Assembly (NCBI RefSeq): GCF_007860135.1
Contig: NZ_SJPV01000002.1
Location: 457,055 to 521,054 of the forward strand
DNA length: 64,000 nucleotides
DNA from: Novipirellula artificiosorum
Lineage (GTDB): Bacteria; Planctomycetota; Planctomycetia; Pirellulales; Pirellulaceae
Reading direction: 5' to 3'
Each line of letters opens with the position of its first letter. The stretch's first letter is position 1. Shown here piece after piece: positions 33,154 through 41,131 of this stretch. The notes beneath the pieces were generated by a model. That model worked only from the letters and a program-made list of their open reading frames with translations, ran no database searches and was not told the DNA's origin. The position numbers were made by a program, and so were the translations under genes.

Positions 33154-33897
33154 TCATTGAGGGGGAACGAGTGCGGGTTGGCTCCGAGACGACTCGAGGA
33201 TGCTCGGACCGTACGTCGTCCCATCCGCCGTGGGGACTCGATAGCTTTCCGAAACGGGTGATGGAAAAAACTCGGCGTTCGGCGCGACGACTTGGCCATG
33301 ACCGACCGGGGCGACTTGCATCGCATGGATCACGTTCTCGGAGACACCCTGCTCGTGCATGCCGATGATGTCTCGCACACTCAGCGGACGGGTCACTCCG
33401 TAATTTCGCAGCGAGTCGACAATGGTCGAATCCGCGATGCCATGACGCACCATCGAAACAACATCCAGTGGCGATAGCGGACCCGCGATGAAGTCGCCAT
33501 GAAACGCCCCCCCTTGAACGGCTGGGCGGCTGGTCTGCCACGTCGGCTGGGGTGCAACCGGTACGCCATGCAAATGGCCCTCATACGGGTAACTTGGTGA
33601 CCGATAAACCTGCTGCGACCCAGGTGTCGGGTAGTACTGCGGCGCGTGGTAGCGACGATGTTCTATCCGGTGGTCCTTTTCGTTTCCAATGGAACCTCCC
33701 GCGATCGCGCCGACCGCACCACCAATCAGCGCACCTGCAGTCTCGTTGTTCCCCTTGTCCCCAATGGCAACGCCAATGGCGGCACCAGCCAATCCACCAA
33801 GAATCGCTCCACGGCGTTGATATCGATGGTTTTGAGCATGGGCGTGGTTGACCATGCCAACAACAACCAGAACACAAATCAGAGTCTGCTTTAACAC
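33154..33897 (-). CDS. Secreted glycine-zipper protein
   Basis: 247 residues from a GTG. The signal peptide (about 1-21, LICVLVVVGMVNHAHA) is followed by a glycine-zipper pair (GAILGGLAGAAIGVAIGDKG and AGALIGGAVGAIAGGSIGNE), which typically forms membrane-associated helices in envelope proteins. The rest is His/Tyr/Pro-rich and then has a helical domain (SPLDVVSMVRHGIADSTIVD, RDIIGMHEQGVSENVIHAMQ) resembling two similar helix pairs. The C-terminus contains TYGPSILESS, echoed in the next gene. Envelope location is likely, function unknown. Confidence 0.78.
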   Translation of the reverse strand: MLKQTLICVLVVVGMVNHAHAQNHRYQRRGAILGGLAGAAIGVAIGDKGNNETAGALIGGAVGAIAGGSIGNEKDHRIEHRRYHAPQYYPTPGSQQVYRSPSYPYEGHLHGVPVAPQPTWQTSRPAVQGGAFHGDFIAGPLSPLDVVSMVRHGIADSTIVDSLRNYGVTRPLSVRDIIGMHEQGVSENVIHAMQVAPVGHGQVVAPNAEFFPSPVSESYRVPTADGTTYGPSILESSRSQPALVPPQ

Positions 33898-33945
33898 GGT
33901 TCAAACACCTTCATAAAGTGGACGGTCGCGACGGAAAATAACATG

Positions 33946-34215
33946 CTACGGATTCGACGCACGGATGGCTTCGATCGTCTTGCCGTCTTGAACCAAAATG
34001 CTCGGCCCATAGACTTTGTTCAGTTGCTCATCCGACATCGCCAAACTGGCTGCATGCAGGCCTCGCACACTCTGCTGCGAGTTGCGTTGGTAACTTGATC
34101 TCACCGAACTTGCCGACCGCGGAGTGGCAGATCGGAAGAACGGGAAAGGACCACCGGCCATAGCGGAAGTACTGAGAGCGAATACAGCAAAGGACAATGC
34201 AGCGAAGCGTTTCAT
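33946..34215 (-). CDS. Small secreted protein of unknown function (89 aa)
   Basis: A signal peptide (MKRFAALSFAVFALSTSAMA) is clear. The mature part, about 69 residues, is Ser/Arg-rich, then has LAMSDEQLNKVYGPSILVQDG. The hexapeptide YGPSIL is shared with the C-terminus of the adjacent glycine-zipper protein on the same strand, 48 bases downstream, so the two may act together or derive from a shared segment. No family is recognised. Confidence 0.65.
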   Translation of the reverse strand: MKRFAALSFAVFALSTSAMAGGPFPFFRSATPRSASSVRSSYQRNSQQSVRGLHAASLAMSDEQLNKVYGPSILVQDGKTIEAIRASNP

Positions 34216-34417
34216 GGCCGAAATCCAGTTCTAAGGTGGGGAATGCAAGCGGCAGACTTTGCCTCACCACCGCCCCCGCGCTGGCACCAAACGACACAAA
34301 GCCTCGATACGTCAAACTTTGCACATCAGGTAAGAAACAACGAATGAATTCAGGGTGCCGATTTGCACGAATTCCGCTGTTGGACTTCGAGTTTGACGAG
34401 TGTGACGGTGGCAGGGG

Positions 34418-35560
34418 TTACTTCGGGCGTCGATTTCGGCGCAGCTGACCGCATGCGGCATCAATCTCGCTGCCTTTGCGCTGCCGAAACATGACGTTGA
34501 TGCCACCGTTGATCAAGATCTCTTTGAAGCGGCTGATCGACGAAGCCGAGGGCGTTTTGTAGGGCAACCCCGAAACCAGATTGTAAGGAATCACGTTCAG
34601 CATCACGGTCCGCCGGCGAAGCAGAGAAGCAAGCTGCATCGCACACTCGTCCGAATCGTTCACTCCACCCAGCAGCACGTACTCGAACGTCAACCGACGT
34701 CCATTGGCGGCAAAGTACCGGTCCGACGCATCGAGAATCGCATCGATTCCGATCTTTTTGTTCACCGGAACGAGTTGGCTGCGCAGGGCGTCATTAGGCG
34801 CATGTAAACTGACTGCCAGATTGTAAGGCACACCCGCCTGGGACAGCCGATCGATCGCGGCCGGTAAGCCCACCGTGCTGATCGTGACTCGTCTCGGGCT
34901 AATGCCAAGCCCCTCCGCACTGCGGGCAACCTCGAGCGCCGAGAGCACGCTGTCAAGATTGGCAAGCGGTTCGCCCATCCCCATCATCACGATGTGGCTG
35001 AGCCGCTGGTCCGATTCCAACCGCGCCTGCAACCGCAACATTTGTTCCAGGATTTCGCCACGAGTCAAATTACGATCGACTCCATCAAGCCCACTGGCAC
35101 AAAAGACACACCCCATTGCACAGCCCACTTGGCTGCTGACACAGATGCTTCGCCGACTGCCATCGCGGAGCAGCACACATTCCACTTCGCCACCATCGGA
35201 CAATCGAATCAACAACTTGTCCGTTCCGTCCGGCGAACAGACTCCATCGGCCTGTTCACAGCGATAGACCACGAACGCCAGCGCCAAATCCTCGCGAAGT
35301 TGCTTGGGCAAGTCGGTCATTTCGGCAAACTCCGTCGCTCGCCGCTGGTAGACCCAATGCAGGACCTGTTTCGCCCGAAACGCAGGCTGCCCCTTCTCGA
35401 CCATCCAATGCTTCAGCGTTTGCAGATCCCAATCAAGCAAATGCTGGCGTGAGTCCGCCGATCCTGAGGCCGAAAGCGAAGGGACAGGCTGAGGCGAAGA
35501 GAAAACTGGAAGATCCAAAGCAAGCCCGCCGAACAAGAAGAAAGAGTTGATCCAAACCAT
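34418..35560 (-). CDS. rlmN: 23S rRNA (adenine2503-C2)/tRNA(A37) methyltransferase RlmN
   Basis: About 380 residues. The radical-SAM cluster motif is GCAMGCVFCAS (CxxxCxxC), preceded by VECVLLRDGSRRSICVSSQV. The family blocks MMGMGEPLAN, STVGLPAAIDRL, NLAVSLHAPND, EYVLLGGVND and NVIPYN are all present. The C-terminal Cys of EIDAACGQLR corresponds to the methyl-carrying Cys. The enzyme makes m2A in 23S rRNA and some tRNAs using two SAM. The domain begins near LLDWDLQTLKHWM, about 40 residues after the ATG at 35560, so an unusual N-terminal extension exists or the true start is a later non-ATG codon. Confidence 0.95.
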   Translation of the reverse strand: MVWINSFFLFGGLALDLPVFSSPQPVPSLSASGSADSRQHLLDWDLQTLKHWMVEKGQPAFRAKQVLHWVYQRRATEFAEMTDLPKQLREDLALAFVVYRCEQADGVCSPDGTDKLLIRLSDGGEVECVLLRDGSRRSICVSSQVGCAMGCVFCASGLDGVDRNLTRGEILEQMLRLQARLESDQRLSHIVMMGMGEPLANLDSVLSALEVARSAEGLGISPRRVTISTVGLPAAIDRLSQAGVPYNLAVSLHAPNDALRSQLVPVNKKIGIDAILDASDRYFAANGRRLTFEYVLLGGVNDSDECAMQLASLLRRRTVMLNVIPYNLVSGLPYKTPSASSISRFKEILINGGINVMFRQRKGSEIDAACGQLRRNRRPK

Positions 35561-35773
35561 TCTAGCGGACGGCAAACGTTTGCAGAGGGCCGCTAGGGTG
35601 TTTTCAGAACAAGCGAAAGAATAGGATAGACAGGGGTGGCGAAAGCCTTAGCCTGGATGATGAACAGATCCCGTTGGAGTTCAAGCTTGATCCGTTTGAG
35701 CGAATGAAGACCGCTCGAAGGCAATCCCACTCGATTAGCCGTCCCCCGCGTCACTCTGGAATCAAATCAATAG

Positions 35774-36952
35774 ATGGATACTGAAAAAACCTTACAGCGT
35801 TTTCTGGATCTGGCAGAGATCCCCGGTCGCAGTGGCGAAGAATGGGCCGTGGCAACGCGGCTGATCGAAATGCTGAAAGAGGCCGGGCTTTCGGATTCGC
35901 AGATCCGATTTGACGGCGCCGAAGCGAGGACCCACTTGGCTGGCAATTGCGGCAACCTACTCGTTACTTTGCCAGGAAAGGGCCAAGGCCCCGTGACGAT
36001 GTTGTCCGCCCACATGGACACCGTCCCGATCTGCGTTGGCAGCCAACCCGTCGTCGATGGCGATCAAGTGCGTAGCAGCGCCAAGACGGGGCTCGGTGCC
36101 GACGACCGCAGCGGGTGTGCCGCGATTTTGACCGCTGCAATCGAGCGAATTCAAAGGGGAGACCCAAACTTCCCGCCCGCCGTGATCGCCTTCTTTATCC
36201 AAGAAGAGATCGGTTTGCACGGCGCCCGAAATCTGGACGTTTCGCTGATCGGACATGTGGATCGCGCGTTCAATTTTGACGGTGGCGCCCCCGACAAGGT
36301 TCGGATTGGAGCGATCGGAGGCGAACGCATGTCGATTCGCATCTTTGGCACTCCTGCACACGCCGGCGTGGCGCCCGAACAGGGCGCCAGCGCCATCGTC
36401 ATGGCGGCCAAGGCAATCGCGGATCTCGATGCTCGCGGTTGGCTTGGCAACGTACAACAGGACTCAGGCGTTGGGACGGCGAATGTTGGTATCATCAACG
36501 GTGGCGATGCAACCAATGTCATCACGCCGGAGGTGACACTCCGCGCTGAAGCCCGCAGCCATGATGCGGCGATGCGAACGCGAATCGTCAAAGAGATCCA
36601 AACGGCATTCACCCTCGCTGCTCAAAGCGTCACAACCGATACCGGCTTGGCAGGTCGTATCGAGTTTGAATCGCAAGTCGATTACGAAGCTTTTCGGCTG
36701 CCAGACGACCACCCCTCGATTCAGGCAGCCGGTGACGCGATCAAACAGGTTGGCCGAGAGCCGGTCTGCGATATCGCCAACGGTGGACTCGATGCGAATT
36801 GGTTGTTCCGACATGGTATCGAATCCGTCACGCTTGGATGTGGGCAACAGAACATCCATACCGTGGACGAAAGGCTGAGTATCCCGGAATACCTCGATGC
36901 ATGCCGTATCGCAACGTGGCTGATCACCGAAGGAGCGTCAGGTGAAAGATGA
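35774..36952 (+). CDS. M20-family peptidase T-like aminopeptidase
   Basis: 392 residues, normal for the family. Metal and catalytic residues are visible: AHMDTVP (H-x-D), GADDRSGCAAIL, IQEEIGLHGA (catalytic Glu pair), FNFDGG and a C-terminal NIHTVDE with the last His ligand. A dimerisation/lid domain lies at about 185-295. These di-zinc enzymes release N-terminal residues from di- or tripeptides in the cytoplasm. The ATG is at 35774. Its end overlaps the next gene by 11 bases. Confidence 0.88.
   Translation: MDTEKTLQRFLDLAEIPGRSGEEWAVATRLIEMLKEAGLSDSQIRFDGAEARTHLAGNCGNLLVTLPGKGQGPVTMLSAHMDTVPICVGSQPVVDGDQVRSSAKTGLGADDRSGCAAILTAAIERIQRGDPNFPPAVIAFFIQEEIGLHGARNLDVSLIGHVDRAFNFDGGAPDKVRIGAIGGERMSIRIFGTPAHAGVAPEQGASAIVMAAKAIADLDARGWLGNVQQDSGVGTANVGIINGGDATNVITPEVTLRAEARSHDAAMRTRIVKEIQTAFTLAAQSVTTDTGLAGRIEFESQVDYEAFRLPDDHPSIQAAGDAIKQVGREPVCDIANGGLDANWLFRHGIESVTLGCGQQNIHTVDERLSIPEYLDACRIATWLITEGASGER
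36930..36935 (+). promoter_or_regulatory. Shine-Dalgarno AAGGAG inside the preceding gene
   Basis: AAGGAG six bases before the GTG at 36942 fixes the start of the BFD-like gene within the peptidase reading frame. Confidence 0.7.
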
Positions 36953-37190
36953 CGATGAATTGTGCATTTGTTTTCACGTCTCCCGTCGCAAGGTCGTCCA
37001 GTACATTCGCGTCGAAAAACCGTCTCGGGTGAGCCAATTATCGCAGTGCTTTGGCGCGGGCACCGGTTGCGGGTGGTGTCGTCCCTACCTAAAGCAATTG
37101 ATGCAGCAGGAGCGTCCTGAATCGCTTGAGCTGCCCAATGCGGAAGCCTATGCGAGTCGTCGCATCGAATACCGACAACAACATCCGTAG
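36942..37190 (+). CDS. BFD-like [2Fe-2S]-binding protein
   Basis: 82 residues. The Cys pattern CICFHVSRRKVVQYI near residue 8, then FGAGTGCGWCRPYLKQL near 37-53, matches the CxC...CxxC ligands of bacterioferritin-associated-ferredoxin-like domains. The helix-turn-helix wrap around the cluster is also recognisable. In known proteins the domain mobilises iron or passes electrons. The GTG start is supported by AAGGAG and overlaps the peptidase stop, so expression is probably coupled. No bacterioferritin gene is nearby, so the redox partner is unknown. Confidence 0.8.
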   Translation: MKDDDELCICFHVSRRKVVQYIRVEKPSRVSQLSQCFGAGTGCGWCRPYLKQLMQQERPESLELPNAEAYASRRIEYRQQHP

Positions 37191-37228
37191 GGTGGCGTGG
37201 AAAACCGCATTGCCCCCATCAGGCTGAC

Positions 37229-38005
37229 TCATGCAGTTGCCCGACGAACTGGCTCACTCACGTCAAGAATCATTTGTGCCGTCACCTGGTTCGCAGCTTC
37301 TCGAGCGCCGGCAGCAAGTGAATCGGCTGCCAACCTCATGATCGACTTGACACGTCCTTGACCGATTTCATGAATCCGCCCGATTGCCGCAGTGGAAAAA
37401 ATGTCCGATCGACCGTCGACTCGTAACAGGGACTGCTCGATAAACTGGCGAGTGTCGTCGAGATCAAACGCTGCGTGACGAACCTCCGGAACCCCGAGAT
37501 CAACGTGCTGTTGGAACCGGACGCTGTGACGAGGCCGAGCTGCGATGACCGCCGAAAAGGTAGGCAGGTGAGAAAAACGCTCCATCACTCGCAGCACCCC
37601 GCTGCTGTATCCGTCGGAAAGCCAGACCGTTTGAATACCGTCTTGACCGGCCCGCTCAACGAAGGACTCGAACGTTTGAGTGAGGTCCTTTCCCACCGTG
37701 CCATGCCCTAAACCCTCGATCAGCTCGCGAAGAATGGGGTCGGGATGAATCGCCGTCACGCATTGGGTGATCAGAAACTGCGTCGCCAGATCCCCGAGCC
37801 CCTGAAACTGTGCCAACCGCTCAAGCAGGGTGCTGGTGCCACAACCGGAATGGCTGACCAAGGAAATGCATCGAGTTCGCTTGGCGAGCAGCGATGCGAG
37901 CCGTGCCAGCGAGGACTTTTGTGCCCCTCCCAAGAAGCACCCAGTTGCTCTGCAGGGGGAAAACGGGGTGTCGGACAAACGCCAATAACGATTCGATTCA
38001 ACCAA
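37229..38005 (-). CDS. ExeA/GspA-like ATPase relative with degenerate nucleotide-binding motifs
   Basis: 258 residues from a TTG. The opening YWRLSDTPFSP resembles the ExeA/GspA start (FxLxxxPFxxxPD). The expected Walker A reads SHSGCGTSTLL, with Thr where the P-loop Lys should be. The Walker B position reads TVWLSDGYSSG, without the usual DExQ. The C-terminal part (DDTRQFIEQSLLRV, FSTAAIGRIHEIGQGRVKSI) still follows the AAA lid of the family. ATP hydrolysis is therefore doubtful; the protein may be a structural paralogue. Family assignment is moderate. Confidence 0.65.
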   Translation of the reverse strand: MVESNRYWRLSDTPFSPCRATGCFLGGAQKSSLARLASLLAKRTRCISLVSHSGCGTSTLLERLAQFQGLGDLATQFLITQCVTAIHPDPILRELIEGLGHGTVGKDLTQTFESFVERAGQDGIQTVWLSDGYSSGVLRVMERFSHLPTFSAVIAARPRHSVRFQQHVDLGVPEVRHAAFDLDDTRQFIEQSLLRVDGRSDIFSTAAIGRIHEIGQGRVKSIMRLAADSLAAGAREAANQVTAQMILDVSEPVRRATA

Positions 38006-38125
38006 TGTGCGTCCTACTTGTTTCTCGGCTTGTCCTCAGCAGGTATCATCGGCATTCGTCGACTCGGTACTCCATCAGCCCCGCGCTTCAGCCATTCCAA
38101 ATCTGCCTCTCGCCCAACGCCTAAG

Positions 38126-38827
38126 ATGACTCGTCGTTATTATTGCCCCAGCTTACCGCAGTTTGGCGGCAACGTTGTGTTGCAGGGCCATGAAGCTCAG
38201 CATGCGATTCGCGTGATGCGAGTGAAACCTGACGATGCGATCACGCTGTTTGACGGCCAGGGACGTGAAACCGAAGCGGTCATCACGGCAGTCAGTCGTC
38301 GTGAGTGCGATTGCCAATCTGAACCGCTTGTTGCCATCAATCGTGAACCGAGCGTCAAAATGCAGCTCGCAATTGCATTTCCCAAGCCAGATCGATGCCG
38401 TGAACTTGTGGAACGTTTAACGGAGATCGGGGTTCATTCGATCACACCGATTGTATCGAACCGCACTCAGCGACCGCCTTCGCCTACCTTGATCGATAAA
38501 ATGGAACGGGTCGTGATCGAAGCGTGTAAGCAATCGGGACGCAATCGATTGATGCGAATCAACCCAACGCTAACCGCACTCGAATTCTTCTCCAGCACAA
38601 ACGAGGAATACCACCTAAGACTGATGGCGCATCCAACGTCCAACGCGAATCACGAGCAACTCCTTGGCCGAGAATCGGTCATCGCCGCCGTCGGCCCCGA
38701 AGGCGGATGGACTGACGAAGAAGTTGCCGTGGCGCTCGCGCAGGGCTATTCCCCCATCACGCTGGGAGCTCGGATTCTTCGAATTGAAACCGCAGCCGTC
38801 GTCATCGCAGCAAGGTGGTTGAACTAG
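38126..38827 (+). CDS. rsmE: 16S rRNA (uracil1498-N3)-methyltransferase RsmE
   Basis: 233 residues. It starts at the ATG at 38126 (MTRRYYCPSL), in keeping with family members. The N-terminal PUA-like part (HAIRVMRVKPDDAITLFDGQ) is followed by the SPOUT knot with NRTQRPP, ERVVIEACKQSGRN, AAVGPEGGWTDEEV and LGARILRIETA. These are the SAM-binding landmarks of RsmE, which methylates U1498 in the decoding region. Its TAG lies two bases before the glycosyltransferase ATG, so the two are transcribed together. Confidence 0.94.
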   Translation: MTRRYYCPSLPQFGGNVVLQGHEAQHAIRVMRVKPDDAITLFDGQGRETEAVITAVSRRECDCQSEPLVAINREPSVKMQLAIAFPKPDRCRELVERLTEIGVHSITPIVSNRTQRPPSPTLIDKMERVVIEACKQSGRNRLMRINPTLTALEFFSSTNEEYHLRLMAHPTSNANHEQLLGRESVIAAVGPEGGWTDEEVAVALAQGYSPITLGARILRIETAAVVIAARWLN

Positions 38828-38829
38828 TC

Positions 38830-39960
38830 ATGCGAATTGCCTTGATCATTACCGAACTGAACCCGGGTGGTGCCGAACGCTGCCTGACCGAACTGGCCAT
38901 CGGCTTGACCGAAAGTGGCGACGACGTTCGTGTCTATTCGATCGGCAGCCGACCCGATCCACAAAAATGCATCTTGATTGACCGGCTTGCAAAACATCGT
39001 GTGCCGATCGAGTACGGTGGCGCCGATTCCACGTTCCAAGTTTTCAAAGCTCAACGTTCGTTACGGAAATCGCTGCACTCCTTTCATCCTGCGCTCGCGC
39101 AAACCTTTCTGTACCATGCGAATGTGGTCGGGACCTGGGCGGCAAGAGCGGCGGGCGTTGCCGTTCGTGTGGGTGGAATACGCGTGGCCGAAGCGAGACC
39201 GCTTCGCTGTCGCTTGGAACGGTTTGCGGTCAAACAGATGCAACAGATTGTCTGTGTCAGCGAAGACGTCCGGCGTTTTGCGGCCAGCCAACTCGCAGCG
39301 GATCAGGGCCGTTTGTCGGTGATCCCCAATGCTGTCGATACCACCCGGTTTTCAACCACTGCCCCAGCGAATTGGCGAGATCATGGATGGCCCGAGGATA
39401 GCATTGTCACTCTTTTTGTCGGCCGGATGCATGCGCAAAAAGGATTGGAAACCATCCGCCAACAAATCGATCGACTTGCTCCGGCCGGTTCCAATCGCCG
39501 GGTGCTGCTGATCGGCGAAGGGCCTCTCGAAAACGAAATGGATGCTTGGATTCGCTCGGTTGGCGCCGATCGCATTCAGCGTCTGGGATGGACAACCGAT
39601 GTGGCCCCGTTCATCAAGGCCTCGCGATTGCTGTTGCTACCGAGCCACTACGAGGGCATGCCAAACGTCGTGATGGAAGCGATGGCGTCCGGGCGACCGG
39701 TGGTATGCAGCAGCGTCGAAGGCACCCGCGAATTATTGGCTCATGCTCCGGACGGCCAGTGCTTTGATCCCGGCGACTCGGGCGCGATGGCTAATGCGGT
39801 CGAACGTTTCCTGAACGACCGCAATTTGAGTGAGCAGATCGGTTTTCAAAATCAAACGCGAATGCGGAACGATTTTGCCATTCCAACCATGATCGATCGC
39901 TACAGGTCGCTCTATCGCTCGCTAACCGGTGAGGGTGCGATTCGCAGCGTCTCAGGATAG
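38830..39960 (+). CDS. GT4-family glycosyltransferase
   Basis: About 376 residues with the GT-B fold. The N-terminal LIITELNPGGAERCLTELA gives the GGAE loop. IPNAVDTTRF and VTLFVGRMHAQKGLE mark the domain boundary, and HYEGMPNVVMEAMASGRPVV contains the EX7E motif that binds the nucleotide sugar. GT4 enzymes are retaining and usually build polysaccharides or glycolipids at the membrane. Here no other polysaccharide genes are adjacent. The ATG at 38830 follows the RsmE stop directly. The last 49 bases overlap the convergent Ntn-hydrolase gene. Confidence 0.92.
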   Translation: MRIALIITELNPGGAERCLTELAIGLTESGDDVRVYSIGSRPDPQKCILIDRLAKHRVPIEYGGADSTFQVFKAQRSLRKSLHSFHPALAQTFLYHANVVGTWAARAAGVAVRVGGIRVAEARPLRCRLERFAVKQMQQIVCVSEDVRRFAASQLAADQGRLSVIPNAVDTTRFSTTAPANWRDHGWPEDSIVTLFVGRMHAQKGLETIRQQIDRLAPAGSNRRVLLIGEGPLENEMDAWIRSVGADRIQRLGWTTDVAPFIKASRLLLLPSHYEGMPNVVMEAMASGRPVVCSSVEGTRELLAHAPDGQCFDPGDSGAMANAVERFLNDRNLSEQIGFQNQTRMRNDFAIPTMIDRYRSLYRSLTGEGAIRSVSG

Positions 39961-41003
39961 CTTAACACCAATTGCTTGATCGCCACACGTGCAAAACCTT
40001 CGGGCATCAAGCGACCGAAGGCAAAATCAACCAGACGTTGATTCATGCCAGAGGTGTACGGCTGCAGTTGCAACTGCAAATCGCCCTTCAAATCGGCGTC
40101 CATGTCCAACACCAAGGTCGGCTGGTCGGCATCAAACGACAAATCATCCAGGTCGATGTAGCGGCGCTGCGAAGCGACTCGTGTCTTGAACCAAACCCGC
40201 CGCTCGCCGGGCTGATAAACAATGTTCCACTGAGTTAACCCTTGCTGCCATACCGATCGCAATGAATCAAACGCGTAATCAATTCGCTCGGTCGTGGTTG
40301 CTCGTTCAGGCAGGTTACCGACGCGGTTGACCGCCTTGCAGTAACGATGTTCGCTATTCGAATTCACTTGCCCACTGGTGTAGGCTTGGCAAGAAACCTG
40401 CCATGTCGAATTGGCGAGCGCGCAGGGGCTCGTTTCTGTGCCGTGCTGGACAACGGGTTTGCCATCGAGGAATTCGATGACCGCTACATCACCACTCACG
40501 TCCGTGACAAAATAGTGTACCCGTTCAACCGATGGCAACATCGGCAGGGGGTAGACATGCTCAAGACTGGCCACGACCTGCTTCACCGAGGATGCCGTAT
40601 CGAGTTGGTACTGCACCCACTGGATCACGTTCACGCTGGATCCTTTTCGCGTTGGAGCGGGAAAGCTTGCTTCGCCGAGCTGCAGCAAATCGACCGTCAA
40701 GCCGGCTTCATTCATCCCCGCGAACGGGATCTCGCGACCGAACTGCACAAACGACACACTCCCGTGCTTCGATACCCATGTTGTCGGTTGGACAGCCGAA
40801 ATGGCCGTCTTCTCGATGCCTCGATGATTGACGACCATCAAGCCTTCGCCAAACGGCCAATCATGATTGCGAGCAACCAACGCCTCGCCGTCGACGTAGA
40901 ATCGCATCACCGTGCATGCGTTCGCCGTCTCAGCCGAACCGAAAACGGTCACGCTGACGAGAAGCACTGCGATCCGAAAGAAGGTTGAGGTGGAACGATT
41001 CAT
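39912..41003 (-). CDS. Secreted choloylglycine-hydrolase/penicillin-acylase-like Ntn hydrolase
   Basis: 363 residues. A signal peptide ends at ETANA, directly before Cys30 (CTVMRFYVDGEALVARNHDW), so cleavage would expose the N-terminal nucleophile of the linear-amide C-N hydrolase family. The ARNHDW block matches the family's RNxDW motif, and GMNEAGLTVDLLQL and VIEFLDGKPVVQHG are further landmarks. Relatives hydrolyse bile-acid amides, penicillin V or N-acyl homoserine lactones. The ATG at 41003 has AAAGGTGA upstream. The 3' end overlaps the glycosyltransferase gene by 49 bases, tail to tail. Confidence 0.86.
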   Translation of the reverse strand: MNRSTSTFFRIAVLLVSVTVFGSAETANACTVMRFYVDGEALVARNHDWPFGEGLMVVNHRGIEKTAISAVQPTTWVSKHGSVSFVQFGREIPFAGMNEAGLTVDLLQLGEASFPAPTRKGSSVNVIQWVQYQLDTASSVKQVVASLEHVYPLPMLPSVERVHYFVTDVSGDVAVIEFLDGKPVVQHGTETSPCALANSTWQVSCQAYTSGQVNSNSEHRYCKAVNRVGNLPERATTTERIDYAFDSLRSVWQQGLTQWNIVYQPGERRVWFKTRVASQRRYIDLDDLSFDADQPTLVLDMDADLKGDLQLQLQPYTSGMNQRLVDFAFGRLMPEGFARVAIKQLVLSYPETLRIAPSPVSER

Positions 41004-41022
41004 GGTCACCTTTGTTGGAAAG

Positions 41023-41040
41023 GATACCACTTACGGTATC
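41023..41040. promoter_or_regulatory. Inverted repeat GATACC-N6-GGTATC between divergent genes
   Basis: A perfect 6-bp inverted repeat lies 20 bases upstream of the Ntn-hydrolase ATG and 92 bases before the divergent tex gene. It may be an operator or leader hairpin. Confidence 0.4.
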
Positions 41041-41131
41041 TGTTCTTCGTAGAGCCGCCTCATTATTCTGACAGCCTCAAGGATTCCTGGCAACAATGAC
41101 CCGTTCCTACCCCTGACAGCGTCTGTTCACG

